Assembly: GCF_020181035.1 (NCBI RefSeq) | Contig: NZ_JAIQYY010000005.1 | Span: 176,703 to 240,702 of the forward strand | Length of the DNA: 64,000 nucleotides | Origin: Streptomyces sp. CoH27 | GTDB lineage: Bacteria > Actinomycetota > Actinomycetes > Streptomycetales > Streptomycetaceae | Direction: 5' to 3' | Part shown: positions 17,010 to 25,056 of the stretch, piece after piece | Layout: every line of letters starts with the position of its first letter | How positions within the stretch are numbered: position 1 is the first letter of the stretch | Made by a program: the position numbers and the translations under genes | Notes under the pieces: generated by a model | Database searches by the model: none | The model's input: only the letters and a program-made list of their open reading frames with translations | Told to the model about the DNA's origin: nothing

Positions 17010-17867
17010 ATGAAGCTGCTGCGAGTCGGTACGGCGGGAGCGGAGCGGCCCGCGCTGCTCGACGCCGAGGGAACCCTCAGAGACCTCTCGGGAATCGTGG
17101 CCGACATCGACGGCGAGCTCCTCGCCGACGCGGCCGCGCTCGGCCGGGTACGGGCCGCCGCCGAGTCCGGCGAGCTGCCGGTCCTCGACGCGACCGGGCT
17201 GCGGATCGGACCGCCGCTCGGCCGCATCGGCAAGATCGTGTGCATCGGGCTCAACTACCACGACCACGCCCGCGAGACCGGCGCCGAACCGCCCGCCGAG
17301 CCGGTCGTCTTCTTCAAGGCGCCGGACACGGTCGTCGGGCCGAACGACACCGTGCTCGTCCCTCGCGGCTCCCGCAAGACCGACTGGGAGGTGGAGCTGG
17401 CCGTCGTCATCGGGCGTACGGCCCGCTACGTCGAGTCGGCCGAGGAGGCCTTGGGGCACGTCGCGGGGTACGCCGTCGCGCACGACGTCTCCGAGCGGGA
17501 GTTCCAGATCGAGCGGGGCGGGACCTGGGACAAGGGCAAGAACTGCGAGACGTTCAATCCGCTCGGGCCCTGGCTGGTGACGGCCGACGAGGTCGCCGAC
17601 CCGCAGGACCTCTCGCTGAGGCTGTGGGTCAACGGCGAGCTGAAGCAGGACGGCATGACGGCCGAGCAGATCTTCCCGGTGGGCGAAGTCGTGCGGTACG
17701 TCAGCCAGTTCATGACCCTCTACCCCGGGGACGTCATCAACACGGGGACGCCGGCGGGGGTCGCGATGGGACGGCCCGAGCCCAAGCCGTATCTCCGCGC
17801 CGGGGATGTGGTGGAGCTGGAGATCGCCGGGCTCGGCCGTCAGCGCCAGGAACTGAAGGACGCGTAG
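17010..17867 (+). CDS. Fumarylacetoacetate hydrolase (FAH) family enzyme
   Basis: A 285-residue FAH-superfamily protein. The N-terminal 60 residues form the cap. The barrel starts at IGKIVCIGLNYHDHARETG. Metal ligands are visible in TDWEVELAVVIG (the ExE pair) and in the following GYAVAHDVSERE. GPWLVTADE and NTGTPAGVAMG complete the family pattern. Members hydrolyse, isomerise or decarboxylate 2-oxo acids with Mg2+; typical annotations are fumarylpyruvate hydrolase or 2-hydroxyhepta-2,4-diene-1,7-dioate isomerase. No other pathway genes are adjacent, so the substrate is open. AAGGAG lies 9 bases before the ATG. Confidence 0.9.
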   Translation: MKLLRVGTAGAERPALLDAEGTLRDLSGIVADIDGELLADAAALGRVRAAAESGELPVLDATGLRIGPPLGRIGKIVCIGLNYHDHARETGAEPPAEPVVFFKAPDTVVGPNDTVLVPRGSRKTDWEVELAVVIGRTARYVESAEEALGHVAGYAVAHDVSEREFQIERGGTWDKGKNCETFNPLGPWLVTADEVADPQDLSLRLWVNGELKQDGMTAEQIFPVGEVVRYVSQFMTLYPGDVINTGTPAGVAMGRPEPKPYLRAGDVVELEIAGLGRQRQELKDA

Positions 17868-17879
17868 GCGCTCCGCTGG

Positions 17880-17945
17880 AGGGCCGGGGAACTGCGGTTT
17901 CGTTGTCGGGTGCGGGTGATTCGTGGCTGGCCGCGCCCACGCGGC
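17880..17945. repeat. Dispersed Streptomyces intergenic repeat, copy 1
   Basis: Contains GGGGAACTGCG followed by a long imperfect inverted repeat around TCGTGGCTGGCCGCGC and CGGCGGAGCCGC. The same elements, partly inverted, occur at 33428-33478 and in shorter form near 37666-37710. This family is scattered through Streptomyces genomes at gene ends, where it may form RNA hairpins. Here it follows the FAH gene. Confidence 0.5.
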
Positions 17946-17993
17946 GGAGCCGCATATCAAACACAGCCCCGCCCCCCTTCGGGGCGCTGCCCC

Positions 17994-18866
17994 TCACTTC
18001 AGTAGATCGGCCAGCCTGCGCCACTCCTCCCTCGGCAGCGCCTCCCTCGCGCCGCCGGTGACGATCTGCAGGGCCACGTGGTCCGCGCCGGCCTGGTGGA
18101 AGGTGTCGATGCGGTCGCGGACATGGTTCTCGTCGCCCCAGGCGAAGACCGCGTCGACCAGGCGGTCGCTGCCGCCGTCGGCCAGGTCGTCCTCGGTGAA
18201 GCCGAGGCGCAGGAAGCTGTTGGTGTAGTTCGGCAGGGCGAGGTACATCGAGAGGGTCCCGCGGGCCAGGGTGCGGGCCCGGTCCGGGTCGGGCTCCAGG
18301 ACCACCTTCAGCTCGGGCGCCAGCAGCGGGCCCTCGCCCAGGATCTCGCGGGCCTGGGCGGTGTGCTCGGCGGTGGTCAGGTACGGCACCGCGCCCGCCG
18401 CCCGCTCGCCGGACAGCTCCAGGATCTTCGGGCCGAGGGCGGCCAGCACCCGGCGCCCCGCGGGCACCCCGGCCGCGTCCAGCGCGTCGAGGTAGTCGAC
18501 CAGCGCCGCGTACGGGCGGCGGTACTGCTCGGCGAGCTTGGCGTGGCTCACGCCGAGGCCGAGCACGAAGCGGCCGGGGTGGGCCGCCTCCACCTCGGCG
18601 AAGGCCGCCGCGCTGATCTCCGCGTCGTACTGCCAGATGCTCTGGATGCTGGTGCCGACGGTGAGGCGGTCGGTCCCCTCCAGGAGCGGTACGGCGTGCG
18701 GGGCGGCGCTGCTGCCGCCCAGCCATACGGCGCCGAAGCCGAGTTCCTCCAACTCGGCTGCCGCTTCTGCGAGTTCACCGCGCCGGGCGGGATCCTCCGA
18801 CCGCAGACCGATGTTCCAGATGCCGTACCGGCCGATGCTGTCCTTCAAGGTGCTCGCGGTGCTCAT
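17994..18866 (-). CDS. F420-dependent LLM-class oxidoreductase
   Basis: A 290-residue luciferase-like oxidoreductase. The TIM-barrel start RYGIWNIGLRS, ELEELGFGAVWLGGS, LTVGTSIQSIWQYD and FVLGLGVSHAKL are typical of the MSMEG_4141-type F420 family. These enzymes transfer hydride between coenzyme F420 and an organic substrate; none is identified for this one. GGAGGG precedes the ATG at 18866. It stands alone, followed on the other side by an IS element. Confidence 0.88.
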   Translation of the reverse strand: MSTASTLKDSIGRYGIWNIGLRSEDPARRGELAEAAAELEELGFGAVWLGGSSAAPHAVPLLEGTDRLTVGTSIQSIWQYDAEISAAAFAEVEAAHPGRFVLGLGVSHAKLAEQYRRPYAALVDYLDALDAAGVPAGRRVLAALGPKILELSGERAAGAVPYLTTAEHTAQAREILGEGPLLAPELKVVLEPDPDRARTLARGTLSMYLALPNYTNSFLRLGFTEDDLADGGSDRLVDAVFAWGDENHVRDRIDTFHQAGADHVALQIVTGGAREALPREEWRRLADLLK

Positions 18867-18990
18867 GGGGTGTCCCTCCGGATGAGGCCTTGATCGTCTG
18901 ATCGTCACGTCTGCAGCCATTCCCAACCGGAGGGATCCCGCCACGAATTCCCGGCAGGTGTCACCTGGTAACCGGAGGATGTCCCGGCCT

Positions 18991-19200
18991 TCAGGCCGGG
19001 GAGGAATCCGGCTTCCCGCGTGGCGGAGCAGGGTGAGCCTGATCGCTGCCAGGGCGATCAGGCGTCCCGGAAGACGTGGTGGCGAGAGCAACCTCAAGCA
19101 GATGCAGGATCTCGGAGTTGATGGACCGCCGGTCGGCAGCCGCCTGAGCGGTGAGCCGGGCGTGGAGATCTTCGGGAAGGCGCAACGCGAAGCGAATCAT
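18991..19200 (-). CDS. Ribbon-helix-helix protein carried by the TnpB element
   Basis: A 69-residue protein whose first 45 residues form a classic Arc/MetJ fold: RFALRLPEDLHARLTAQA (beta strand then helix), DRRSINSEILHLLEVAL (second helix). The rest is a Pro/Ser-rich tail. Such proteins bind operator DNA as dimers. The ATG at 19200 is 17 bp from the divergent TnpB start, and the stop codon (TGA) sits in the loop of the element's left-end hairpin. It occupies the position where tnpA is found in divergent IS605 elements. A role in repressing tnpB or its guide RNA is plausible but inferred. Confidence 0.8.
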   Translation of the reverse strand: MIRFALRLPEDLHARLTAQAAADRRSINSEILHLLEVALATTSSGTPDRPGSDQAHPAPPRGKPDSSPA

Positions 19201-19217
19201 GATGCTACGGTAACCGC

Positions 19218-20438
19218 ATGACGACATCATCGGTAGCCGAGATCGCCGGGTATGCCCGGTGGACGTTCCGGCTGCGCGTGTCGTCCACCGCCCACACTGC
19301 GCTGATGACGGAATGGGACCGCTGCCGCTGGATCTGGAATGAATGCGTCGCCAAGTCCAAGGCCGTACACCTGCGCAACAAGGCCACCGGAGACAAGCAG
19401 ACGTGCGGCCCGGCGCAGCTCGACAAGATGCTGACCCAGGCCCGTGCCCGCACCCCGTGGCTGCGCGAGGGCAGTTCGGTCCCGCAGCAGCAGCTCATCC
19501 GTGACTTCGGCAAGTCCCGCGCCAAGGCACAGAAGGACATCAAGGACCGGCTGCCCCCGCACCGCCGCGCGGGGATGCCCGCGTACAAGAAGAAGCGCGA
19601 AGCCGACCCGAGCCTGAACTACACCAAGCGCGGCTTCCGCCTGAAGGACGGACGACTGCACCTGGCGGGCGGGATCACCCTGACGGTCGTGTGGTCCCGC
19701 GGTCTTCCTGCCGACCCATCCAGCGTCCGTGTCTATCGGGACGGTGTCGGCTACTGGTACGCGTCCTTCGTGGTTCCCGCCCCCGTCGAACCGCTGCCGC
19801 GAACCGGTGCGGTGATCGGCATCGATTGGGGCGTGACCCAGACCGCGTCCACCACCTCCGACGCCCACGACCTGCACCATGCCCAGCACGGGAAGAAGGC
19901 CCGGGCGAAGCTGACCCGGTACGACCGGATGATGGCCCGCCGCAAACCGAAGAAGGGCCACGCCGGATCGAAAGGCTACCGGGAGGCGAAGAAGTGGCGG
20001 GCGAAGACCTACGCGAAGATCGCTCGGCAGCGGCAGGACACCGCCCGCAAATGGGCCAAGCGCGTTGTCGCCGACCATGATGCCCTGGCCGTCGAGGACT
20101 TCAAGCCGAAGTTCCTTGCCAGGACAACGATGGCCAAGAAGGCCGCTGACGCCGCCATCGGCGCCACCAAGCAGGCCCTGATCGAAATGGGCCGCAAGCA
20201 CGGCCGTGCCGTGCACCTGGTCCACCCCGCGCACACCACGATGGACTGCGCGCAGTGCGGAGCGAGAGCCAAGCACGCACTGCCGCTGGGAATGCGTACC
20301 TACACCTGCACCGCGTGCGGGGCCGTGTCCCCCAGGGACAAGAACTCCGCACGCGTGATGCTCGTCCGGGCTGGTCTCAACCCGGCTGGTGCCGAGGGCG
20401 TAAGACCACCGGGAGCGCCGCTCCCGGAGGCTGCCTGA
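19218..20438 (+). CDS. tnpB: TnpB RNA-guided endonuclease (IS605 group)
   Basis: A 406-residue TnpB, ancestor of Cas12-type nucleases. The RuvC triad appears intact: GIDWG (D203), VEDF (E293) and SPRDKNSA (D374). The zinc ribbon is CAQC...CTAC (C344, C347, C364, C367). The N-terminal OB/wedge region carries the usual basic helices. TnpB proteins use an omega-RNA made from the element's right end to cut DNA next to a short target-adjacent motif, keeping the element at its donor site. Start 19218 is near the window between the two divergent genes and has no clear ribosome site, suggesting a leaderless transcript. Confidence 0.93.
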   Translation: MTTSSVAEIAGYARWTFRLRVSSTAHTALMTEWDRCRWIWNECVAKSKAVHLRNKATGDKQTCGPAQLDKMLTQARARTPWLREGSSVPQQQLIRDFGKSRAKAQKDIKDRLPPHRRAGMPAYKKKREADPSLNYTKRGFRLKDGRLHLAGGITLTVVWSRGLPADPSSVRVYRDGVGYWYASFVVPAPVEPLPRTGAVIGIDWGVTQTASTTSDAHDLHHAQHGKKARAKLTRYDRMMARRKPKKGHAGSKGYREAKKWRAKTYAKIARQRQDTARKWAKRVVADHDALAVEDFKPKFLARTTMAKKAADAAIGATKQALIEMGRKHGRAVHLVHPAHTTMDCAQCGARAKHALPLGMRTYTCTACGAVSPRDKNSARVMLVRAGLNPAGAEGVRPPGAPLPEAA

Positions 20439-20447
20439 GCCAGGAAT

Positions 20448-20468
20448 CCTCTCCCCTCCGGGGAGAGG
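20448..20468 (+). ncRNA. Right-end hairpin and probable omega-RNA 3' region
   Basis: CCTCTCCCC-TCC-GGGGAGAGG, a perfect 9-bp stem starting 10 bases after the tnpB stop. Outer GAATCC/GGATTC can extend pairing. In IS605 elements the transcript covering the end of tnpB and this hairpin gives the omega-RNA, with the guide just beyond the element end. The RNA boundaries are inferred, not visible. Confidence 0.5.
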
Positions 20469-20473
20469 GGGAT

Positions 20474-20968
20474 TCAAACCTTCAGGAACTCTTCCAATGC
20501 CGCCACGACGAACCTGTGGTCGTCCAGCTGGGGCAGGCCGGAGACCGTCACGGCGCCGATGACGCCCACGTTCTCGACGTTGATCGGGAACGAGCCGCCG
20601 TGGGCCGCGTAGACGTCGGGGTCCAGGCGGGAGGAGTCCTCGAAGGTGGTGCCCTTGGCGCGGAAGCGGGCGCCGACGAGGTAGGAGGAGGCGCCGTAGC
20701 GCTCCACCACGCGGCGCTTGCGGGCGATCCAGGCGTCGTTGTCCGGGGTGGAGCCGGGCAGGGCCGCGTGGAAGAGCTGCTGGCCCGCGCGGTGGATGTC
20801 GATCGCGACCGGCGCCTGGCGCTCGCGGGCCAGCTCGACCAGGAGCGAGCCGAGGGCCCAGGCGTCGTCGTACGTGAACTGACGGAACACCAGGCGGCGT
20901 TCCTGTGCCGCCAGTTCCTCGACGGACGGGGTCAGTTCGGGGGTCGAGCGGGGAGTGATCTGGGGCAT
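20474..20968 (-). CDS. UPF0303 / heme-degrading-domain (HbpS/GlcG-like) protein
   Basis: A 164-residue protein of the UPF0303 family, related to HbpS/GlcG folds. Typical stretches: RLVFRQFTYDDAWALGSLLVE, PVAIDIHRAGQQLFHAAL, HGGSFPINVENVGVIGAVTVSGLPQLDDH. The family's activity is unsettled; relatives bind heme or small organics. It starts at an ATG that shares one base with the Gfo/Idh stop (TGATG), so the two genes are coupled. Its stop codon lies at the edge of the IS right end, but the protein appears full length. Confidence 0.85.
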   Translation of the reverse strand: MPQITPRSTPELTPSVEELAAQERRLVFRQFTYDDAWALGSLLVELARERQAPVAIDIHRAGQQLFHAALPGSTPDNDAWIARKRRVVERYGASSYLVGARFRAKGTTFEDSSRLDPDVYAAHGGSFPINVENVGVIGAVTVSGLPQLDDHRFVVAALEEFLKV

Positions 20969-22050
20969 CAGAGGGTCACCGTCACCTTGTCCTGGGCCGA
21001 GCGGCGGGCCGCTTCGAGCACGTCGAGGGCGGCGGCCGCCTCCAGGGCGGTCACCGGGTTGGGGCCGGTACCGCGCAGGGCGTCGGCCACGGCCGCGTAG
21101 TAGGCGGGGTAGTCGCCCGGCAGGGTCGGTACGGGGGTGCCTCCGCCGGTCAGCGGGGACTCGCCGGCGCCGATACGGCCCCACAGGGGCTCGGGCTCGG
21201 CACCCCACCGCGGGCCGGGCCGCAGGCCTTCCCGCAGCGCCCCCTCCTGCGGATCCAGGCCGTACTTCACATAGCCAGCCGCCGAGCCCAGCACCCGGAA
21301 GCGCGGGCCGAGCTGAGGGGTGGTCGCGGAGACGTAGAGGTGGGAGCGGACGCCGTTCGTGTGCGTGAGGGCGATGAAGGTGTCGTCGTCGGTCTCGGCG
21401 CCGGGGCGGCGGACGTCCGCCTCGGCGTACACCTCGGCGGCCGGGCCGAACAGGACCAGGGCCTGGTCGACGACGTGGCTGCCGAGGTCGTAGAGGAGAC
21501 CTCCGATCTCTGCCGGGTCGCCGGACTCGCGCCAGCCGCCCTTGGGCTGGGGCCGCCAGCGCTCGAAGCGGGACTCGAAGCGCCGTACGTCACCCAGCTC
21601 TCCTTCGGAGATCAGCTTGCGCAGGGTCAGGAAGTCGTTGTCCCAGCGGCGGTTCTGGAAGACGGACAGGAGCAGGCCGCGCTCCTCGGCGAGGGCTGCG
21701 AGGTCGCGGGCCTCGGCGGCGGTGCCGGCGAGCGGCTTGTCCACGACCACCGGCAGGCCCGCCTTGAGGGCGGTGGCGGCCAGCGGCACGTGCGTCTTGT
21801 TCGGGGACGCGATGACGACGAGGTCCAGCTCACCGGCGCGGTCGAACAGCTCCTCGGGGGTGCCGGCCGTGCGGACGTCCCCGAACTCCGACCGGGCCTG
21901 CTCCTGCCGCTCGGGGTTCGAGGTGACCACGGTGTCCAGGGCGAGGCCCTCGGTGGCGGCGATCAGCGGGGCGTGGAAGACGGAGCCGGCGAGGCCGTAG
22001 CCGATCAGGCCGACGCGGAGGGGGGTGGCAGCAGTCATGGGTTGGGCCAT
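20968..22050 (-). CDS. Gfo/Idh/MocA-family oxidoreductase
   Basis: A 360-residue NAD(P)-dependent sugar or polyol dehydrogenase. Rossmann motif GLIGYGLAGSVFHAPLI (about 14-30), family signature VVVDKPLAGTAAEA near residue 105 (catalytic Lys in DKP), and C-terminal domain signature GGLLYDLGSHVVDQAL. Substrate is unknown. It is coupled to the UPF0303 gene downstream and divergent from a ROK repressor, whose operator-like palindrome lies right between them. Start 22050 chosen over 22038; both are ATG in frame. Confidence 0.92.
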   Translation of the reverse strand: MAQPMTAATPLRVGLIGYGLAGSVFHAPLIAATEGLALDTVVTSNPERQEQARSEFGDVRTAGTPEELFDRAGELDLVVIASPNKTHVPLAATALKAGLPVVVDKPLAGTAAEARDLAALAEERGLLLSVFQNRRWDNDFLTLRKLISEGELGDVRRFESRFERWRPQPKGGWRESGDPAEIGGLLYDLGSHVVDQALVLFGPAAEVYAEADVRRPGAETDDDTFIALTHTNGVRSHLYVSATTPQLGPRFRVLGSAAGYVKYGLDPQEGALREGLRPGPRWGAEPEPLWGRIGAGESPLTGGGTPVPTLPGDYPAYYAAVADALRGTGPNPVTALEAAAALDVLEAARRSAQDKVTVTL

Positions 22051-22056
22051 GCGTCC

Positions 22057-22083
22057 CACTTTCGCAACGCTGTTGCCAAAGTG
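22057..22083. promoter_or_regulatory. Probable ROK-repressor operator
   Basis: An inverted repeat with 12-bp arms, CACTTTCGCAAC and GTTGCCAAAGTG, pairing at 11 of 12 positions around GCT. It is centred in the 48-bp gap between the Gfo/Idh and ROK genes, next to both start codons. It is the only A+T-rich symmetric site there. Confidence 0.75.
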
Positions 22084-22098
22084 CAAGTGGCGGGGACA

Positions 22099-23265
22099 AT
22101 GGGTGGCGTGAACAGGACGAGGGCGAGGGCGGGGGCCGGGGCGAATCTGCGGGCGGTGCGGTCGCACAACACCGCGCTGGTGCTGGGGCTGCTGCGGGAC
22201 GCCGGAGCGGGGGGCATCAGCCGGCTCGAACTCGCCGAGCGCACCGGGCTGACCCCGCAGGCCGTCAGCAAGATCACCGCGCGGCTGCGGGAGGAGGGCT
22301 TCGCCGCGGAGGCGGGACGGCGGGCCTCGACCGGGGGCAAGCCGCGGACCGTACTGCGACTGGTGCCGGAGGCCGGGCACGCGGTGGGCGTGCATCTGGA
22401 CCGGGACGGGCTGCGGGCGCTGCTCGTCGATCTGGACGGGGCCGTGGTGGCGGAGCGGCGGGCGGGGCTGGATCTGGGGGCCGGGGCGGAGACGGTGCTC
22501 GGGGTGGTCGTCCGGGCGGTGGAGAGGCTGGTGGCGGATGGCCTGGGGGTGGGTGACGGGAGCCCTTCCGGTGCCGGGAGCCTTTCCGCTGCCGGGACGC
22601 TGCTCGGGGTGGGGGTGGCGTTGCCCGGACCGCTCGACCATGTGCGGGGCGTGCTGCACCGGATGACCGGCTTCCCCGAATGGGACGGCTTTCCGCTGCG
22701 GGACGCGCTGGAGGCCCGGCTGGGGGTGCCGGTGGTGGTGGACAAGGACACCAACGCCGCCGCGCTGGGGCTCTCGGTGGGCGGTGAGGGCGGATCGGGC
22801 TCCTTCGCGTATCTGCATCTCGGTACGGGGCTCGGGGCCGGGTTGGTGATCGGCGGAAGCGTGCACCGGGGGGTGCGGACCGGGGCGGGGGAGTTCGGGC
22901 ACCAGGTGATCCAGCTGGACGGGCCGTTGTGCCCGTGCGGGAACCGGGGGTGCGTGGAGGTGCTGTGCCTCGGGGCCGTGGAGCGCGGGGAGCCCGGGGA
23001 GGCGGCGCGGGTGCTGGGGGTGGGAGCGGCCAATCTGGTGGGGCTGCTGGACATCGACGCGGTGCTGCTCGGGGGGCGGACGGTGGCGGGGGCGCCGGAG
23101 GTGTTTGTGCGGGGAGTCGGTGAGGTGCTGGAGGACCGGGTCCGGCGGGAGGGGCGCGGCGGGGAATCGGTACCGGTTCGCGTGGCGGCGGGCGGAGAGC
23201 GGGTCGTCGCCGAGGGGGCTGCGCAGTTGCTGTTGGGGCCGTTGTTCGGGCGGGGGGATGGGTGA
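22099..23265 (+). CDS. ROK-family transcriptional repressor
   Basis: A 388-residue ROK protein. An N-terminal winged helix (RSHNTALVLGLLRDAG, ISRLELAERTGLTPQAVSKIT) is fused to a sugar-kinase-like domain: VGVALPGPLD, DKDTNAAALG (catalytic-type Asp retained), GTGLGAGLVIGG, and a zinc motif GHQVIQLDGPLCPCGNRGCVE. Such proteins release DNA on binding a sugar or sugar phosphate. Divergent from the Gfo/Idh dehydrogenase, which it probably controls. ATG 22099 or GTG 22108 could be the start. Confidence 0.93.
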   Translation: MGGVNRTRARAGAGANLRAVRSHNTALVLGLLRDAGAGGISRLELAERTGLTPQAVSKITARLREEGFAAEAGRRASTGGKPRTVLRLVPEAGHAVGVHLDRDGLRALLVDLDGAVVAERRAGLDLGAGAETVLGVVVRAVERLVADGLGVGDGSPSGAGSLSAAGTLLGVGVALPGPLDHVRGVLHRMTGFPEWDGFPLRDALEARLGVPVVVDKDTNAAALGLSVGGEGGSGSFAYLHLGTGLGAGLVIGGSVHRGVRTGAGEFGHQVIQLDGPLCPCGNRGCVEVLCLGAVERGEPGEAARVLGVGAANLVGLLDIDAVLLGGRTVAGAPEVFVRGVGEVLEDRVRREGRGGESVPVRVAAGGERVVAEGAAQLLLGPLFGRGDG

Positions 23266-23649
23266 GGGCCCTGTGCGAGGGCTGGGGCTCGGTCGGGTGG
23301 AGGGCGCGGGTTGGCTGGGGCTGGGCGGGGTCGCTTGCCGGGGCGTGCAGGGTGCCTCCCCCACGCTCGGCTTCTCCCCCACGCTCGGCTTCGCTCGCGC
23401 GGGAGGTGCCCCCATCGCGGGGGGACCCCCATCGCCCACCCGTGCCGCCCTGGGGGTACCCCCTGCTCGAAGAGCTTGGGGGAGGCACGATTGCCCGGAG
23501 CTGGGGCGGCGCGCGATCACCCGCGGCTGCGGCTGCCCGCGGCTGCGTGCGTCGGCTCATCGCCCCACCATGGAATCAACCGCATCAATCGACTCGACGG
23601 GCGACTCCCGTCCCGCAGGACGCACCAGTCGCCGCAGTGAGGAGTGAGC
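23266..23649. repeat. Intergenic region with tandem and inverted Streptomyces repeats
   Basis: No gene is supported in these 384 bp. An 18-bp unit, CTCCCCCACGCTCGGCTT, is repeated twice head to tail (23356-23373 and 23374-23391). GTGCCTCCCCC (23353-23363) pairs with GGGGGAGGCAC (23478-23488), enclosing GGGGGTACCCCC and other GC-rich hairpins. This is a dispersed Streptomyces element often found at gene ends. The last 60 bp probably hold the promoter of the secreted protein gene. Confidence 0.6.
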
Positions 23650-24027
23650 ATGCGCTGCTCCCGTACCCACTCCAGGATTTTCATCGCCGCCGCCCTCCTG
23701 GCCTTCGCCGGGCCGGTCGCCGTGTCGCCCGCCTTCGCCGCTTCGCCCGCCTTCGCCGCCTCGCTGGTCGGCACGGTCAGTCCCGCCAAGGTGAAGGCCG
23801 GTCAGGACGTCCATCTCACGCTCGCCGGATGCAGCAAACCCCGCGAGGGCGGTCGCGCCGAGGGAGCGCTCATCGAGACGGTCGACCTCACGCTCAAGGT
23901 GACCGGCACCCTGGTCGGGACCGCCCGGATCGACCCGGACGCGCATACGGGCGAGACACAGATCCACCTGGCCTGCGTCTCGGACCCGGACGACGTGGCC
24001 ACGGTGGACGTCACGATCACCAGCTGA
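23650..24027 (+). CDS. Small secreted protein
   Basis: A 125-residue protein with a Sec signal peptide (first 35 residues, containing a duplicated SPAFAA motif around the likely cleavage site). The mature part begins LVGTVSPAKVKAGQDVHLTLAGCSKP and ends in beta-rich sequence with a second Cys (HLACVSD), so a disulfide is likely. It resembles an Ig-like domain and is similar in layout to the N-terminal half of the secreted protein at 30737. GAGGAG precedes the ATG. Function unknown. Confidence 0.8.
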   Translation: MRCSRTHSRIFIAAALLAFAGPVAVSPAFAASPAFAASLVGTVSPAKVKAGQDVHLTLAGCSKPREGGRAEGALIETVDLTLKVTGTLVGTARIDPDAHTGETQIHLACVSDPDDVATVDVTITS

Positions 24028-24137
24028 CCCGGCGACCCGGCACGGCACCCTGGATCCTGCGCTGATCGAGCGGACTTCGCAGCCGCTGCGGGGTGGCATC
24101 CCGCGCACCCGCAGGGGCCCGGCATGGTTATGTGTTC

Positions 24138-25007
24138 ATGCGATGGTTCGCCTCTCCGCCCGTGTCCCTGTCCCTGTCCCGACGCCTCGCGGTGGCCGCC
24201 GTCGCCGCCACCGCCCTCGTTCTCGTGTCGCCGCAAACCGCCCGGGCGGCCGCGGCCGCCCCACCCCCCGCCTGCGTCGGCGTGAACGCGCACGCCTTCC
24301 CGCTCACCGCCCGGATCCGCGGTGGACCGGGCTCGTACGAACCGGGCGGTGGCTACGGCACCTGGTACATCGACCTCGGCAACACCACCCGCCACACCTG
24401 CACCGGCATCCATCCGGTCGTCGTCCTCGTCGACAGCAAGCGCACGCTGAAGCCGGGCCAGCCGCAGCTGGACTTCTACGACGGCGCCAAGGCCCGCCCG
24501 GTGTCGTTCGAGACCACCGATGAGCAGGAGCTGGTCGGGGTGCTGGACGGCCAGGGGTTCGGCGGGTTCGCCGTGCCGGCCGGCGGGACCGTGAGTGTCA
24601 AGGTCAGGCTCGCCCTCACCTCCGACGCCCCGGCCGACCAGGTCACCGCCAGCGCCGCCGTCGTCCAGCGCCGGGGTGAGGACGGGGACTGGGTCGGGCA
24701 GTCCAACGCGTACCGGTTCGCCATCGCGCAGGACGGGGAGAAGCGCGGGGAACGCACGACGTCCGACCCCGGCCGTACCCAGGACGGCGGAGGTCTTCCG
24801 CCCCGCCCCGCCTCTGCCACCTCCACCGCTTCCCCCCACACCACCGCCCCCAGCCTCCCCTTCGCCGAAGCGGCGGCGGAAGCCGGTGAGCGGGCTCGCG
24901 AGCTGGCGCGTACCGGGCTCGGCCTCGCCCACGGGCTGTTCGCGGCCGTCCTCGCCCTGCTGGCCGTCGGCGGCAGCGCGTACCTCCTCGTCCGCCGCCG
25001 GCGCTGA
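24138..25007 (+). CDS. Sortase-anchored surface protein (LARTG)
   Basis: A 289-residue exported protein. A signal peptide (about 1-38) is followed by a beta-rich ectodomain with two Cys (ACVGVN, HTCTGIH), a Ser/Thr/Pro linker (about 210-240), and a complete sorting signal: LARTG, then a hydrophobic segment GLFAAVLALLAVGGSAYLLV and RRRR. LAXTG is the motif read by class E sortases, so the enzyme at 12771-13580 is a likely partner. The ectodomain has no recognised enzymatic motif. GTG at 24132 is an alternative start. Confidence 0.9.
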   Translation: MRWFASPPVSLSLSRRLAVAAVAATALVLVSPQTARAAAAAPPPACVGVNAHAFPLTARIRGGPGSYEPGGGYGTWYIDLGNTTRHTCTGIHPVVVLVDSKRTLKPGQPQLDFYDGAKARPVSFETTDEQELVGVLDGQGFGGFAVPAGGTVSVKVRLALTSDAPADQVTASAAVVQRRGEDGDWVGQSNAYRFAIAQDGEKRGERTTSDPGRTQDGGGLPPRPASATSTASPHTTAPSLPFAEAAAEAGERARELARTGLGLAHGLFAAVLALLAVGGSAYLLVRRRR

Positions 25008-25056
25008 CGTCGGGTCCCGTGCCGGCCGTCCCCACCCCGTCTGCGACGATCCCTGC

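Larger units (their letters stand above)
18980..20476. mobile_element. IS200/IS605-group element with TnpB and RHH gene, no TnpA
   Basis: A unit of about 1.5 kb bounded by two hairpins: left CCCGGCC-TTCA-GGCCGGG (18983-19000) and right CCTCTCCCC-TCC-GGGGAGAGG (20448-20468). The TTCA loop at the left end matches the left-end hairpin of the second element (29811-29830). It encodes TnpB rightward and a small ribbon-helix-helix protein leftward, with the start codons 17 bp apart. No TnpA is present, so transposition would need an enzyme from elsewhere. The exact ends cannot be fixed without an empty site. The right hairpin runs up to the stop codon of the neighbouring UPF0303 gene. Confidence 0.75.
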
